From positions 34,874 through 98,873 of the forward strand of contig NZ_LRRH01000039.1 in the NCBI RefSeq assembly GCF_001646785.1: DNA of 64,000 nucleotides, written 5' to 3'. The DNA comes from Rhodococcus phenolicus. GTDB lineage: Bacteria; Actinomycetota; Actinomycetes; Mycobacteriales; Mycobacteriaceae. Under the pieces are notes generated by a model, which saw only the letters and a list, made by a program, of their open reading frames with translations, ran no database searches and was not told the DNA's origin. The position numbers and the translations under genes are program-made. This document shows positions 9,360-18,064 of this stretch, piece after piece (position 1 is the first letter of the stretch; each line of letters begins with the position of its first letter).

Positions 9360-9613
9360 CCTCGGCACGTTACTCCCGGACGGGGGAATGACGGGGGTGC
9401 TCCGCGACAGATTGTGTCGGGTCGCCGGAACGCCCTGCCCGTCACGGCGCGGTCGCGGTTCTCGACCGGCCGGGAACGGCGCGGTCTCGGTCCCGCAACG
9501 CGGTGGAGGTACATTGTCCGATTCGTAACGAACTGTGGCCGGTGGTCGATACCGAAACGAATCGTTGTTTCCCGTCACCGCATGCCGGGGTTGTCGTCAG
9601 TGGAGGTTGTTCT

Positions 9614-10831
9614 GTGGGTACCCGACTTCGTCGTGGAGTTCTGACCGCGGCCGTGTGCGCCGCGGCGGCGGTCGCAACCGTCGCATCCACCACGCAGGCC
9701 GCCGCCACCCCCGTGTACCCGCCGCTGCCGGCGGACCCCTTCTACCGTGTGGTCGCGCAAGCCGACGCCTCCGCACCGGGTGATGTTCTCGGCATCCGGC
9801 GCATGCCCACCCCACCGGGGATCGTGGGCGCCGACACCTGGCAGATCAGTTTCCGCTCCACGAACTCCCAGGGTCATCCGATCACAGCGGTGACGACCGT
9901 GTTCGCTCCCGTGGGCAAGGCGCCCGACGGGCCGCTGCTCTCGTTCCAGCACGTGATCAACGCCCTCGGTCCGCAGTGTGCACCGTCGCAGACGCTGTGG
10001 ACCACCGACCCGAACCTGGCGGTCCGTGAGGCCGTCGGCCTGAACGTCGCGTTGCAGCGCGGATGGACGGTGGCGATCCCGGACCATCTCGGACCCACCA
10101 GCGCCTACGGCGCCGCCAAGCTCGGCGGCCAGATCACCCTCGACGGCATCCGGGCGGTCCAGCGCGCAGCCGAACTCCAGGTCGCGAACAGCCCGGTCAC
10201 GCTGGCCGGGTACTCCGGCGGCGGAATGGCCACCGGGTGGGCGGCCGCGCTCGCACCGAGCTACGCCCCCGAACTGAACATCGTCGGAGCCGCGATGGGC
10301 GGCGTCCCGATGAACCTGCGGAAGATGGCCGACGGTATCGGTACCGAGCCGCACCCGGTGTTCGGGCTGGCGTTCGCCGCGGCGCTCGGACTCGAACGCG
10401 AATATCCGGACCGCATCAATCTCACCGGACAGCTCACCCCTGCCGGGCTCGCCATGCGCGACGGGCTCACCGCGGCGTGCACCAACGACATCCTGCGGAT
10501 CGGGGCGGGCGGGAGTCTGCCGCAGGTCAGCCCGATCAGCCGGTTGACCGACGAGCCGGGCGCGCTCGCCGTCGTCGACGAGAACAGCCTGGAACTGTTC
10601 CCGGGCGTGCCGGACATGCCGATCTTCGAATGGCACAGCCCCACCGACGCTCTGATCCCGGTCGATTCGATCGTCGCCACGCTCGCCCGGTACTGCGCTG
10701 CGGGCGCCCGGGTCCAGAGCCTCGAGACTCCCACCCCCGATCACATGTCGGCGGCGGTGCTCGGCCTCGGGCAGGCGCTCGACTTCCTGAACAAGCGGTT
10801 CGCGGGCGAGGACACCCCCAGCACCTGCTGA
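9614..10831 (+). CDS. Secreted lipase (secretory LIP family)
   Basis: A 405-residue alpha/beta hydrolase with an N-terminal Sec signal (TRLRRGVLTAAVCAAAAVATVASTTQAAA, cleavage near Ala-32). The nucleophile elbow is AGYSGGG, and the acid/His candidates lie in WHSPTDALIP and TPDHMSA near the C-terminus. The family (fungal LIP and mycobacterial/rhodococcal relatives) hydrolyses acylglycerols outside the cell. The GTG at 9614 is chosen because of GGAGG 7 nt upstream and because it opens directly into the signal peptide. It stands alone, convergent with the response regulator. Confidence 0.88.
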   Translation: MGTRLRRGVLTAAVCAAAAVATVASTTQAAATPVYPPLPADPFYRVVAQADASAPGDVLGIRRMPTPPGIVGADTWQISFRSTNSQGHPITAVTTVFAPVGKAPDGPLLSFQHVINALGPQCAPSQTLWTTDPNLAVREAVGLNVALQRGWTVAIPDHLGPTSAYGAAKLGGQITLDGIRAVQRAAELQVANSPVTLAGYSGGGMATGWAAALAPSYAPELNIVGAAMGGVPMNLRKMADGIGTEPHPVFGLAFAAALGLEREYPDRINLTGQLTPAGLAMRDGLTAACTNDILRIGAGGSLPQVSPISRLTDEPGALAVVDENSLELFPGVPDMPIFEWHSPTDALIPVDSIVATLARYCAAGARVQSLETPTPDHMSAAVLGLGQALDFLNKRFAGEDTPSTC

Positions 10832-10842
10832 CCGTCCGGTCA

Positions 10843-10876
10843 GGTCTTCCGGGCGGTACCCGCCGCCCGGAAGACC
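10843..10876. terminator. Bidirectional terminator
   Basis: Perfect 14-bp GC-rich stem (10843-10856 and 10863-10876) with a 6-nt loop, between the convergent lipase and response regulator genes. It lacks a T-run, as is usual in actinobacteria. Confidence 0.8.
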
Positions 10877-10880
10877 CGTC

Positions 10881-11546
10881 TCAGATGAGCCCGCGCTTGC
10901 TCGCCGCGTACACCGCCTCGGCACGTCGGCCGACACCGAGCTTGCGCATGATGTTGCTCACGTGGAACTTCACCGTGGTCGCCGAAATGAACAGCTGCTC
11001 ACCGATCTTCGCGTTCGACAGGCCCGCGGCGAGCAGTCGCAGCACCTCGAGTTCCCGGTCGGTGAGCTGCTCGGTGGGCGCGACCTTTCCGCTGAGGGTG
11101 CGCACCACCGCCGCGGCGCTGCGCGAATCGAACGCGCTCTCCCCTCGCGACACCGCACGGATCGCGCGGACCAGTTCGGTGGTGTCGACGTCCTTGACGA
11201 CGTAGCCGCGCGCGCCGGCGTGCACGGCTCGCACGACGAGCTGCTCGTCGAGGAAGGTGGTGAGCACGAGCAGACCGATCCCGGGATGCGCGGCGGACAA
11301 CTGGCTGCACAACGTCAGCCCTTCGTAGTCCGATCCGGCAGAGAGCTTCAGATCCATCAGCACGATGTCGGGACGCATCCGGTCGACGAGCACGAGGGCC
11401 TCGTCCTCCGCCGACGCCTCCCCGACGACCTCGAGGTCCGGTTCGCGGTCGAGGATCGAGCGCAGCCCCTGCCGGAGGATCGCATGGTCGTCCACGAGCA
11501 CGATCCGCACGGTGTCCCGACGGGTCCGCGGCGAGGTCACCGTCAT
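10881..11546 (-). CDS. LuxR/NarL-family response regulator
   Basis: A 221-residue regulator with a receiver domain (acidic pair DD at 19-20, phospho-acceptor D65 in IVLMDLKL, K near 118 in YVVKDV). A LuxR helix-turn-helix follows (LTDRELEVLRLLAAGLSNAKIGEQLFISATTVKFHVSNIMRKLG, about 158-205). Its ATG overlaps the stop of the kinase gene (ATGA), and the pair follows an Fe-alcohol dehydrogenase. In Mycobacterium smegmatis the MnoS/MnoR system, which controls alcohol and diol oxidation genes, sits in a comparable neighbourhood. Equivalence is inferred from gene order. Confidence 0.92.
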   Translation of the reverse strand: MTVTSPRTRRDTVRIVLVDDHAILRQGLRSILDREPDLEVVGEASAEDEALVLVDRMRPDIVLMDLKLSAGSDYEGLTLCSQLSAAHPGIGLLVLTTFLDEQLVVRAVHAGARGYVVKDVDTTELVRAIRAVSRGESAFDSRSAAAVVRTLSGKVAPTEQLTDRELEVLRLLAAGLSNAKIGEQLFISATTVKFHVSNIMRKLGVGRRAEAVYAASKRGLI

Positions 11547-12937
11547 GACTGTTCTCCTGTTCTGGCCGCATCCGTATCCTGCGGAGCGTTTTTCGGGACG
11601 GGAATACGTACAGCGACCCGGACGCCTCCGATCCGGGCCCGCCGCACCTCGAGCCGTCCACCGAACTCGTGGGCGCGGGCCTGCATGTTCGCCAGGCCGC
11701 GGTGCCGCCCGTCGAGGTCGCTGCCTGCGGCCAGGCGCAGCATCACGCGGATGCGCGCGGGATCGCCGTCGCCGTCGTCGGCGACGGACAGCAGCACCGA
11801 CTCGGGACCGTACGTCAGCCGCAGCACCGCACGGGTCGCGTTCGCGTGCACCACGGCGTTGAACAGTGCCTCCCCCGCGATGCGCAGCAAGGCGTGCTCG
11901 ACGTCGCCGGACAGTTCGACGGGGGTGCCGCCGACCCGGATCACGATGTCCAGTTCGCCGGGGGTGTGCGCGACCCGCAGCTGCTCGAGCATCTCCGGCA
12001 GCGACGACCGATCCGCGTCCGACGGATGGTTGAGCGCATAGATAGCCGACCGCAGCTGCTCGACGGCACGGCGGGTCAGTTCCTTCGCCAGATCGAGACG
12101 CTCGGACCGTTCGCTGTCGGGAATATCGCTGCGGCACACCTCGATCTGCATGCCCGCCGACAGCACGGCCTGCGTGACGCTGTCGTGCAGTTCGCGCGCG
12201 ATGCGGTGCCGCTCCTCGTCGAGCGCCTGATGCCGGTGAGCTGCACCGAGCTGCCGTTGCGTCCGCTCCAGTTCACGCAGGGTCGCTTCGAGCTCGGCGT
12301 TGCGCGACTGCAGGTCGGCGGCGGCCCGGTTCGCTTCACGATAGGCCTCCTCGGCACGTTCGAGCAGGAGCTGCCCGCGCTGGTACAGCGCCGAATTCTG
12401 CAGGGCCACAGCGGTTTGACTGGCCAGGATGGACAGCACCGCGCGATCGGTCGCATCGAGGGTGCGATGCTCCGGGGTCCACGCCGCGATCGCCCCGGCG
12501 ACACCGCCACCGAGCACGATCGGCACGAACGCATGATGACCGTCGACGATCGGGTCGCGTTCGACGGTGCCGGACCGGATGTCGTCGAGGCAGCGCACCA
12601 CCTCCTCGGGAAGCGGTGGCCCCTCGACGTTGTCGACGAGGAACGGGGTGGCGTCGGGTCCGAGCACGAGGCGCCGGGGCCCGGCGTCGGGCAGCATGCC
12701 GTCGGTGAGTGCGAACACCACCCAGCGGGCACTGAGATGCGCGCGGGCGGCCTCGGCGACCGCGCAGATCAGCGTTTCGGGGCCTTCGACAGTGCGCACC
12801 AGCGCCCGCGAGATGAGTTCGAGGGCGTGCACGACCCGTTCGAGACGTTCGGCAGCGCCCCGGTACTGCGGATAGAAAGTGGGCTTGCCCGACCGCAGAC
12901 CGGTGAGCTGGGACAGATCGGGGGCCGCCGGGTTCAC
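11543..12937 (-). CDS. Sensor histidine kinase (GAF, HisKA_3, HATPase)
   Basis: A 464-residue kinase without transmembrane segments, hence probably a cytosolic sensor. A GAF-like domain spans about residues 45-190 (VAEAARAHLSARWVVFAL ... SILASQTAVALQNSALY) and is followed by a coiled coil (about 195-245). The NarL-type dimerisation motif ERHRIARELHDSVTQ carries the phospho-His, and the ATPase domain shows NAVVHANATRAVL and a degenerate G1 box, SVADDGDG. The GTG at 12937 overlaps the stop of the Fe-alcohol dehydrogenase (GTGA), linking sensor and enzyme translationally. The ligand is unknown; an alcohol-, aldehyde- or redox-linked signal would fit the context. Confidence 0.9.
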   Translation of the reverse strand: MNPAAPDLSQLTGLRSGKPTFYPQYRGAAERLERVVHALELISRALVRTVEGPETLICAVAEAARAHLSARWVVFALTDGMLPDAGPRRLVLGPDATPFLVDNVEGPPLPEEVVRCLDDIRSGTVERDPIVDGHHAFVPIVLGGGVAGAIAAWTPEHRTLDATDRAVLSILASQTAVALQNSALYQRGQLLLERAEEAYREANRAAADLQSRNAELEATLRELERTQRQLGAAHRHQALDEERHRIARELHDSVTQAVLSAGMQIEVCRSDIPDSERSERLDLAKELTRRAVEQLRSAIYALNHPSDADRSSLPEMLEQLRVAHTPGELDIVIRVGGTPVELSGDVEHALLRIAGEALFNAVVHANATRAVLRLTYGPESVLLSVADDGDGDPARIRVMLRLAAGSDLDGRHRGLANMQARAHEFGGRLEVRRARIGGVRVAVRIPVPKNAPQDTDAARTGEQS

Positions 12938-14142
12938 AACGCCGCCCGGAACAGCGCGACCATCTGTTCGTGGGTCGCCGCGCGCGGGTTGGTGGACATG
13001 CACGCGTCGCGCAGGGCTCCCGCGGCGAGCCGGGTCAGATCTTGTTCTCGCACACCGAGTTCCCGCAGTCCCCTGGGCACCCCGACCTCCCGTGCGAGGC
13101 GTTCGACGCGGTCGGCGACGGCGAGTGCGGCCTCCTGGTCGGGACCGCGGTGCTCCTCCAGGCCCAGCGCCGCGGCGATCGCCACGAACGGCGCCGGGTC
13201 CGCGGCGGCGTTGAACCGGATCACGTGCGGGAGCAGCACGCCGTTGATGACGCCGTGCGGCTGGTCGAGCAGGCCGCCGACCTGATGGCTCATCGCGTGC
13301 GCCGCGCCGAGAATCGCATTCGTGAATGCCAGGCCGGCTTCGAGGCTCGCCTGCGCCATGGCGGTACGGTGCGTCATCTCGTGAGGTTCGTCGATGGTGT
13401 GGACGAGTGTGCCGGTGACCATCGCGACGGCCCGCAGCGCGTGATGATCGGTGAGCGGATTGTGCGCGCGGGAGACGAATGCCTCGATGCCGTGGGTGAG
13501 CGCGTCCAGCCCGGTCGCCGCGTTCAGGTCGTCGGGCATGGTGGTGAGCAGCCGCGGGTCGATGACCGTCAGGTCGGGCACCAGGGACCGGCCGATGATG
13601 GTGATCTTGGTGTTGCGGGTGGTGTCGGTGACGACGCAGAACTGCGACACGTCTGCGCCGGTACCGGATGTGGAGGGCACCATCACCATCGGCGGGATCG
13701 GCAGGGGCGCCCGGTCGACTCCCTCGTAGTCGAGGATGCTGCCGCCGTTCGCGGCGAGCACCGCGATACCCTTCGCCGCGTCGATCACCGAACCGCCCCC
13801 GAGCCCGACCAGCACGTCGCACCCCTCGGAGCGGTAGAGCTCGTGGCCGGCAGCCACCTCGAAATCCTTCGGATTCGGCGTCAGCTCGCTCCACACCACC
13901 GGGGTCAGGCCCTGTTCGTCCAGGTGGCGGCGAAGTTCGTCGACCCACCCTGCCTCGACGAGCCCGGGATCGGTGACGAGCATCGGCCGGCCGCCACCGA
14001 GACGCACGGTCGCGTGCGCGGCCTCGGCGAGCGATCCCGCGCCGAACACGATCTCGGGGGCATGGAACTTCGCGAGCGTCGGTGTCTCCCGGCGCCCGGC
14101 GGTCCCCGATTCGCTCCGACGTTCCGGTATGGCGACGGCCAC
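12934..14142 (-). CDS. Iron-containing alcohol dehydrogenase
   Basis: A 402-residue group III (Fe) alcohol dehydrogenase. Nucleotide-binding GLGGGSVIDAAKGIAV is near residue 100. Metal-site segments follow: DALTHGIEAFVSR and GAAHAMSHQVGGLLDQPHGVINGVLLPHV, supplying the His ligands. The GTG at 14142 has AGGAG 8 nt upstream. It is the first gene of an overlapping three-gene unit with the kinase and regulator, so it may act in sensing (as ErcA-type proteins do in Pseudomonas) as well as in catalysis. Substrate is unknown; short-chain alcohols or diols are likely. Confidence 0.9.
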   Translation of the reverse strand: MAVAIPERRSESGTAGRRETPTLAKFHAPEIVFGAGSLAEAAHATVRLGGGRPMLVTDPGLVEAGWVDELRRHLDEQGLTPVVWSELTPNPKDFEVAAGHELYRSEGCDVLVGLGGGSVIDAAKGIAVLAANGGSILDYEGVDRAPLPIPPMVMVPSTSGTGADVSQFCVVTDTTRNTKITIIGRSLVPDLTVIDPRLLTTMPDDLNAATGLDALTHGIEAFVSRAHNPLTDHHALRAVAMVTGTLVHTIDEPHEMTHRTAMAQASLEAGLAFTNAILGAAHAMSHQVGGLLDQPHGVINGVLLPHVIRFNAAADPAPFVAIAAALGLEEHRGPDQEAALAVADRVERLAREVGVPRGLRELGVREQDLTRLAAGALRDACMSTNPRAATHEQMVALFRAAL

Positions 14143-14344
14143 TGCTGCACTCCTGACGGTCCCCGGCGATCCGGCGTGTGATCCAGCTTACGGTCCTTCG
14201 AGCGTAGGCCGGGTGGGCGGCCGGGGCACCGGGTCGACGGGTAGGGCCGGTACCTGCCCGATCGGGTAGGTGAGGGGACGACTCGTCCGGATCGGTCGCT
14301 GCACCGAATACCTGTCGGGAGGACGGCGCCGAGGAGGCAGAGCC

Positions 14345-14821
14345 ATGAACGTTCCCACCGCGGGATTCTTCGAACGGGCCGCGAGACGGGTGATCCTGCC
14401 CCGGATGCCGCACACGGAGGGGCCCGGCGCCCCGGCCGGACTCACGATCGATCGCGCTCTGGAGTCGGTGCCGCGCCCGAGCCGGGTGGTCGCGTATCGC
14501 GACGAGGACACCGACTGTGTCGCCCTGGTCGTCGGGGACGCGACCGGAGCCGACGACGTTCCGGTCCACGCCGTCCCCGAGGAACAGCTGATCCTGGAGG
14601 CCCGGCGCAGTCACGAACCCGTCGAGATCCTCGTGGGTGTACCGGAGGGCAGCGACGCGCGCGTGCAACAGCGCGAACTGCATCGTCAGCTGTCCGACGG
14701 CGGCCCGCTGCGCTCCGTGCTGGTGTACTCGGGGGCACGGTCCGTCGTGGTGCGGTGGTGGCCACCGGCCGGTCCGGGCACGGCACCGGACGTGCGTCCG
14801 CTCACCCGTGCTCGCCCATGA
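14345..14821 (+). CDS. Hypothetical protein
   Basis: A 158-residue soluble protein that I do not recognise. The ATG at 14345 has GGAGG about 9 nt upstream. The sequence alternates short beta-like and acidic segments (VALVVGDATGADDVPVHAVPEEQLILEARRSHEPVEILVGVPEGSD) and ends Pro/Arg-rich; no signal peptide or membrane segment is seen. It is divergent from the Fe-alcohol dehydrogenase and shares the roughly 200-nt intergenic region with it. Its stop overlaps the 3' end of the ggt fragment by 20 nt. It could be under the same control as the dehydrogenase. Confidence 0.6.
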   Translation: MNVPTAGFFERAARRVILPRMPHTEGPGAPAGLTIDRALESVPRPSRVVAYRDEDTDCVALVVGDATGADDVPVHAVPEEQLILEARRSHEPVEILVGVPEGSDARVQQRELHRQLSDGGPLRSVLVYSGARSVVVRWWPPAGPGTAPDVRPLTRARP

Positions 14822-15302
14822 CCACGCCTTCCCGGCGCGGGTCGGCACCTCCGACCCAGCCGTCGTCCTCGCGCCACAGCGCGCTCAGACCGCTGGACTG
14901 CGGCGCGACCGACACCTGATGTCCGCGTTCGCGCAACGCGACGACGAGCGGGTCGTGGGCACCGTCGTCGGACCCGTCGACGGCGGGGTGTTCCCCTCCC
15001 ACACCGGTGACGGGGGTGTTCGCGGCGCCGAACGAGACGGCCGAGACGGCCTGCTGCGGGTCCAGGTCCCAATCGAGCATGCCGACGAGGGTCTTCACCA
15101 CGAACTGGATGATCACCGAGCCGCCGGACGAGCCGGTGACGAGTACCGGGTTGCCGCGGGTGCCGTCGGGACCGCGCTCGAACACGAGCGTCGGCGACAT
15201 CGAACTGCGGGGGCGTTTGCCCGGTTCGACGCGGTTCGCGACCGGCACGCCGTCCTTGTCGACGGACTCGGCCGCGAAGTCCGCGAGCTGGTTATTGAGC
15301 AA
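14802..15302 (-). pseudogene. ggt: Gamma-glutamyltransferase, C-terminal fragment
   Basis: The reading frame is the last third of a gamma-glutamyltranspeptidase. It starts in the small-subunit segment GLLLNNQLADF (usual form FLLNNxLTDF) and contains KRPRSSMSPTLVFERG and the oxyanion-loop GSSGGSVIIQFVVKTLVGMLD. It ends with GVVMGEHG. Everything upstream of about 15300 is replaced by the recombinase-bearing element. The catalytic Thr region and about 280 residues of the middle are absent from the window, so no enzyme can be made. Confidence 0.88.
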
Positions 15303-15305
15303 TAA
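15292..15305. other. Candidate left junction core of the integrated element
   Basis: TTATTG-AG-CAATAA is a pair of perfect 6-bp arms around a 2-nt centre, exactly where ggt homology stops (within the LLNNQ codons). Large serine recombinases cut with a 2-nt overlap inside quasi-palindromic sites, so this is a plausible crossover core. No identical copy was found at the right end, which leaves the assignment open. Confidence 0.35.
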
Positions 15306-15349
15306 ACCCGACCAGATACCATCATGGGTGCACGGAAGGAACACCCGCC

Positions 15350-16723
15350 ATGAGCACACCACGCGCCGCAATCTACGCCCGGATCTCCCAGGATCAGAAG
15401 CACGACGAGCTGGGCATCGGACGCCAGGAATCGGGCTGCAGGAGGCTCGCCCGGACGCTCGGCTGGGACGTGGTCGACGTGTATGCCGACAACGACATCA
15501 GCGCCTACAGCGGCAAGCGCAGACCCGAATACGAGCGCCTGCTGGCCGACATCGCAGCGGGCCGCGTCGACGCCGTGCTGTGCTCGCACCCCGACCGGCT
15601 GTACCGCCGCCTGCTCGAACTGGGCCGGTTGATCGACGCCGTCGAACACCACCACACCGCCATCCGCACGGTCAGCGCCGGGGAAGTCGACCTGACCACA
15701 CCGACCGGCAGGATGAACGCGCGCATCGTCGCGAGCGTCGCGCAGCACGAGGTCGAGCTGAAAGCCGACCGGCAGAAGCGCGCCAACCAGCAGCACGCCG
15801 AACTGGGGCACTGGCGCAGCCGCAAGCGGGTGTTCGGCTACGAGCACGGCGGGAAGGAACTCGTAGCGACCGAGGCCGACGCGATACGCCTTGCCGTGCA
15901 GGACATCCTGACCGGCACACCCACAGCCGAGATCGCGCGCCGCTGGAACGCTCAAGGCTTGACCACCTCGCATGGCAAGACGTGGGATTCCGGCTCGGTA
16001 ACGCTGGTACTCAAGAACCCTTGCTACTCGAGGCAAGTCGTCCACCAGAAGCGCATCCTGCACGGCGTGGTCGGCCAGTGGCCGGAAATCTTGCCCTACG
16101 AGCAGCACGAGGCACTCAAAGCGTTCTTCCAGACCCGCAGCAAGCCGGCCCGTCCCCGCAAGTGGCAGGGTTCCGGACTGTACCTGTGTGGCAGGTGCAA
16201 CGACGGCCAGACCCTCATGTCCGGGACACAATCACACGGTGCAGGGCCGTTCTACCGTTGTCCGGTCGGCTTGCACCTGGGCCGCAAGGCAGCGGACCTG
16301 GATTTCTACGTGAACGAGCTTGTGGTGCACCGGCTGTCGCGGCCGGATGCGTGGGATCTGGTGAGGAAGCAGCACCAGCTGGACGTGAAGGCGCTGCGCG
16401 CGGAACGTGAAGGCTTGGAGGCCCGACGCAATCAACTTGCGCGCATGTTCGCCACGGGAGAGATCGAACACGCACAGCTCAAGGCTGGCACCGACATTCT
16501 GACCCCGCAGATCGACGCGCTGGATGCGCAGATCAATGCTGCCGGTCTCCGCTCACCGTTGACCGGCATTCTCGATTCCGGGGATGTACGGAACGCCTAC
16601 GCAGAATTGTCCGCCGATCGCAGGGCTGTGATAATCGATGCGTTGATGACAGTCACCGTCCTGCCCTGCCCTCGAGGACGCCGGAAATTCGCACCGGAAT
16701 TCATCGATATTGCATGGAAGTAG
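15350..16723 (+). CDS. Large serine recombinase (integrase)
   Basis: A 457-residue serine recombinase. The resolvase catalytic domain (residues 5-150) has the nucleophile Ser13 in IYARIS and the conserved SHPDRLYRR. A recombinase domain (about 155-270) contains GYEHGGKELVATEADAIR. A zinc-ribbon region follows with C280, C283 (CGRC) and C304 (YRCP), then a coiled coil (about 335-385) that in this family controls integration versus excision. The length suits a phage-type integrase rather than a small resolvase. It begins about 45 nt from the left junction, the usual place for an integrase beside its attachment site. Confidence 0.93.
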   Translation: MSTPRAAIYARISQDQKHDELGIGRQESGCRRLARTLGWDVVDVYADNDISAYSGKRRPEYERLLADIAAGRVDAVLCSHPDRLYRRLLELGRLIDAVEHHHTAIRTVSAGEVDLTTPTGRMNARIVASVAQHEVELKADRQKRANQQHAELGHWRSRKRVFGYEHGGKELVATEADAIRLAVQDILTGTPTAEIARRWNAQGLTTSHGKTWDSGSVTLVLKNPCYSRQVVHQKRILHGVVGQWPEILPYEQHEALKAFFQTRSKPARPRKWQGSGLYLCGRCNDGQTLMSGTQSHGAGPFYRCPVGLHLGRKAADLDFYVNELVVHRLSRPDAWDLVRKQHQLDVKALRAEREGLEARRNQLARMFATGEIEHAQLKAGTDILTPQIDALDAQINAAGLRSPLTGILDSGDVRNAYAELSADRRAVIIDALMTVTVLPCPRGRRKFAPEFIDIAWK

Positions 16724-16761
16724 AGCGTGTCCGCCACCATCACCTGAGGCCGTCCATCCAG

Positions 16762-17388
16762 CTACCGAATCTGCCTGAGGCCATCCGTCCAGTCGCCGAA
16801 ATTCAAGGTCACGATAGGAATCTCGGCTGCATCGGCAAGGGCAACCCGGAACTCGTCCCTCTGCCCCCACCAGTCGTGCACGAAGAACTTCATGTGCTCA
16901 AGCAACAAGAAGTAGTCCAAGGGTATCGATTGATCGGCGTTTGATGGATCAGTGATCGCGACAACCAGCAAGCCGAATATCACGCTTGTACTGAGTCGGA
17001 TACTTCCGTTCTCGCCAATAAGTCGGTTGGGGAGACCCGAATTCGGGTCATACCTTACAAGCTCGAATCCATCGGGGAGTTCATCCCCGTGCCCATGTGT
17101 GCATCGATGAATGTGATACACCACATCGGCGATATCCATCTTCCACCGTTCCCCGTTGTGCCGAACAGCGAACCGGGTATTCTCCGGATCGATTCCCGGC
17201 ATTCCCATCCGACCGAAGACATCGTAGTTGTCGCGTATGAAGGTCTTGAAGCGCGCAGTAACGCCCAGGCTCGGATACGCCTTCTTTGCAGTTCCGTCGA
17301 CCGCGTTGCACGCGTGCAGCATTGCGGACTCCACATCGTCCGCAATCCACTCGTCGAGTGCCTTCTGAACAGACCTACCAACCTTCAC
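16762..17388 (-). CDS. HEPN-like protein of unknown function (element cargo)
   Basis: A 208-residue soluble, mainly helical protein without an assignment I can name. Residues 91-105 read YHIHRCTHGHGDELP, containing R95-x4-H100, which fits the R-x4-6-H motif of HEPN ribonucleases and the RC..HE.ELP pattern of HEPN-like proteins carried on mobile elements. A hydrophobic helix (FGLLVVAI) and HMKFFVHDWWGQRDEF follow. The GTG at 17388 is preferred, with GGAGAAGGGTGG upstream; the open frame continues another 38 residues without similarity. It is convergent with the recombinase and divergent from the 85-residue gene. A defence or toxin role is inference. Confidence 0.55.
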   Translation of the reverse strand: MKVGRSVQKALDEWIADDVESAMLHACNAVDGTAKKAYPSLGVTARFKTFIRDNYDVFGRMGMPGIDPENTRFAVRHNGERWKMDIADVVYHIHRCTHGHGDELPDGFELVRYDPNSGLPNRLIGENGSIRLSTSVIFGLLVVAITDPSNADQSIPLDYFLLLEHMKFFVHDWWGQRDEFRVALADAAEIPIVTLNFGDWTDGLRQIR

Positions 17389-17596
17389 GAACCGGCCCCA
17401 CCCTTCTCCCACGCCCCACTGTCCGCACTGAAAGTACACGGGTCCTCCGACACGCTCAGATGTCGGCGAACACAAGCGTGCGATCCGGATGCGCAACACC
17501 ATGCCACCCGATTCGCTACGCTGCTCCGACTTGCTCGATTAGTCCGCTAGCGTCATCGCACCCATTGGTGAACAAGCAAAGAAGAAAGGGAACGAC

Positions 17597-17854
17597 ATGT
17601 CAGACGCAAACGACATTTACGAGAAGCCTTCGGTGCAAAAATTCATTGATGTACAGATTTCACTCACGGAAGAATTAATACGGAAATCCACATCTGACTC
17701 CGACGCCGCCCAACAGAAAAAGAGGATAGCCGAACTCGCCGAGGAGTATCTGGAAGCCGTGGGCAAAGTTCGGACCGACGGACTCGAAATACTGCTCAAC
17801 ACGATCGACCCCACCATCCCGACATTTCAGTTCGTTCCAGCGGACGAAATCTGA
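17597..17854 (+). CDS. Small acidic helical protein (element cargo)
   Basis: An 85-residue protein with a purine-rich AAGAAAGGGA ribosome site. The sequence is a run of charged amphipathic helices (KFIDVQISLTEELIRKS, QQKKRIAELAEEYLEAVGKV) with no membrane segment. I do not recognise a family. It is divergent from the HEPN-like gene with about 210 nt between the starts, so both may be controlled from one region. Its size, charge and position would suit an antitoxin or accessory subunit, but nothing in the sequence proves that. Codon use and GC content differ from the chromosome. Confidence 0.55.
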   Translation: MSDANDIYEKPSVQKFIDVQISLTEELIRKSTSDSDAAQQKKRIAELAEEYLEAVGKVRTDGLEILLNTIDPTIPTFQFVPADEI

Positions 17855-18043
17855 CAGACACTCCAGAGCACGACACTACGCAAATACGCAGTACGGGATC
17901 GACAAGACTGCGTCCTGAGCGATTCACCGTTCCGGCCTGTCCAACCACGGACCGGTACGCCTACCTGCAACTTTCTAATGCTCCCACAGGAATTGCGGCC
18001 AGCATAGAGGAGAAGCGCCAGACCAGGGCCAGTCACAATTGCG

Positions 18044-18064
18044 GTAATTTCACTGGGTAATTAC
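18044..18064. repeat. Inverted repeat at the right junction of the element
   Basis: GTAATT (18044-18049) and AATTAC (18059-18064) are separated by 9 nt, in AT-rich sequence immediately before ggt similarity resumes. Possible remnant of an attachment site or recombinase binding arm; it does not match the left-end palindrome. Confidence 0.3.

Noticed and set aside
16714..17678. Plus-strand small frames opposite the HEPN-like gene
   Set aside because: No ribosome sites, no family features, and mostly antisense to the better-supported gene.
17855..18043. Search for a direct repeat matching the left end of the element
   Set aside because: Only the 6-nt GACCAG is shared between the two ends; too short to claim as an attachment duplication.
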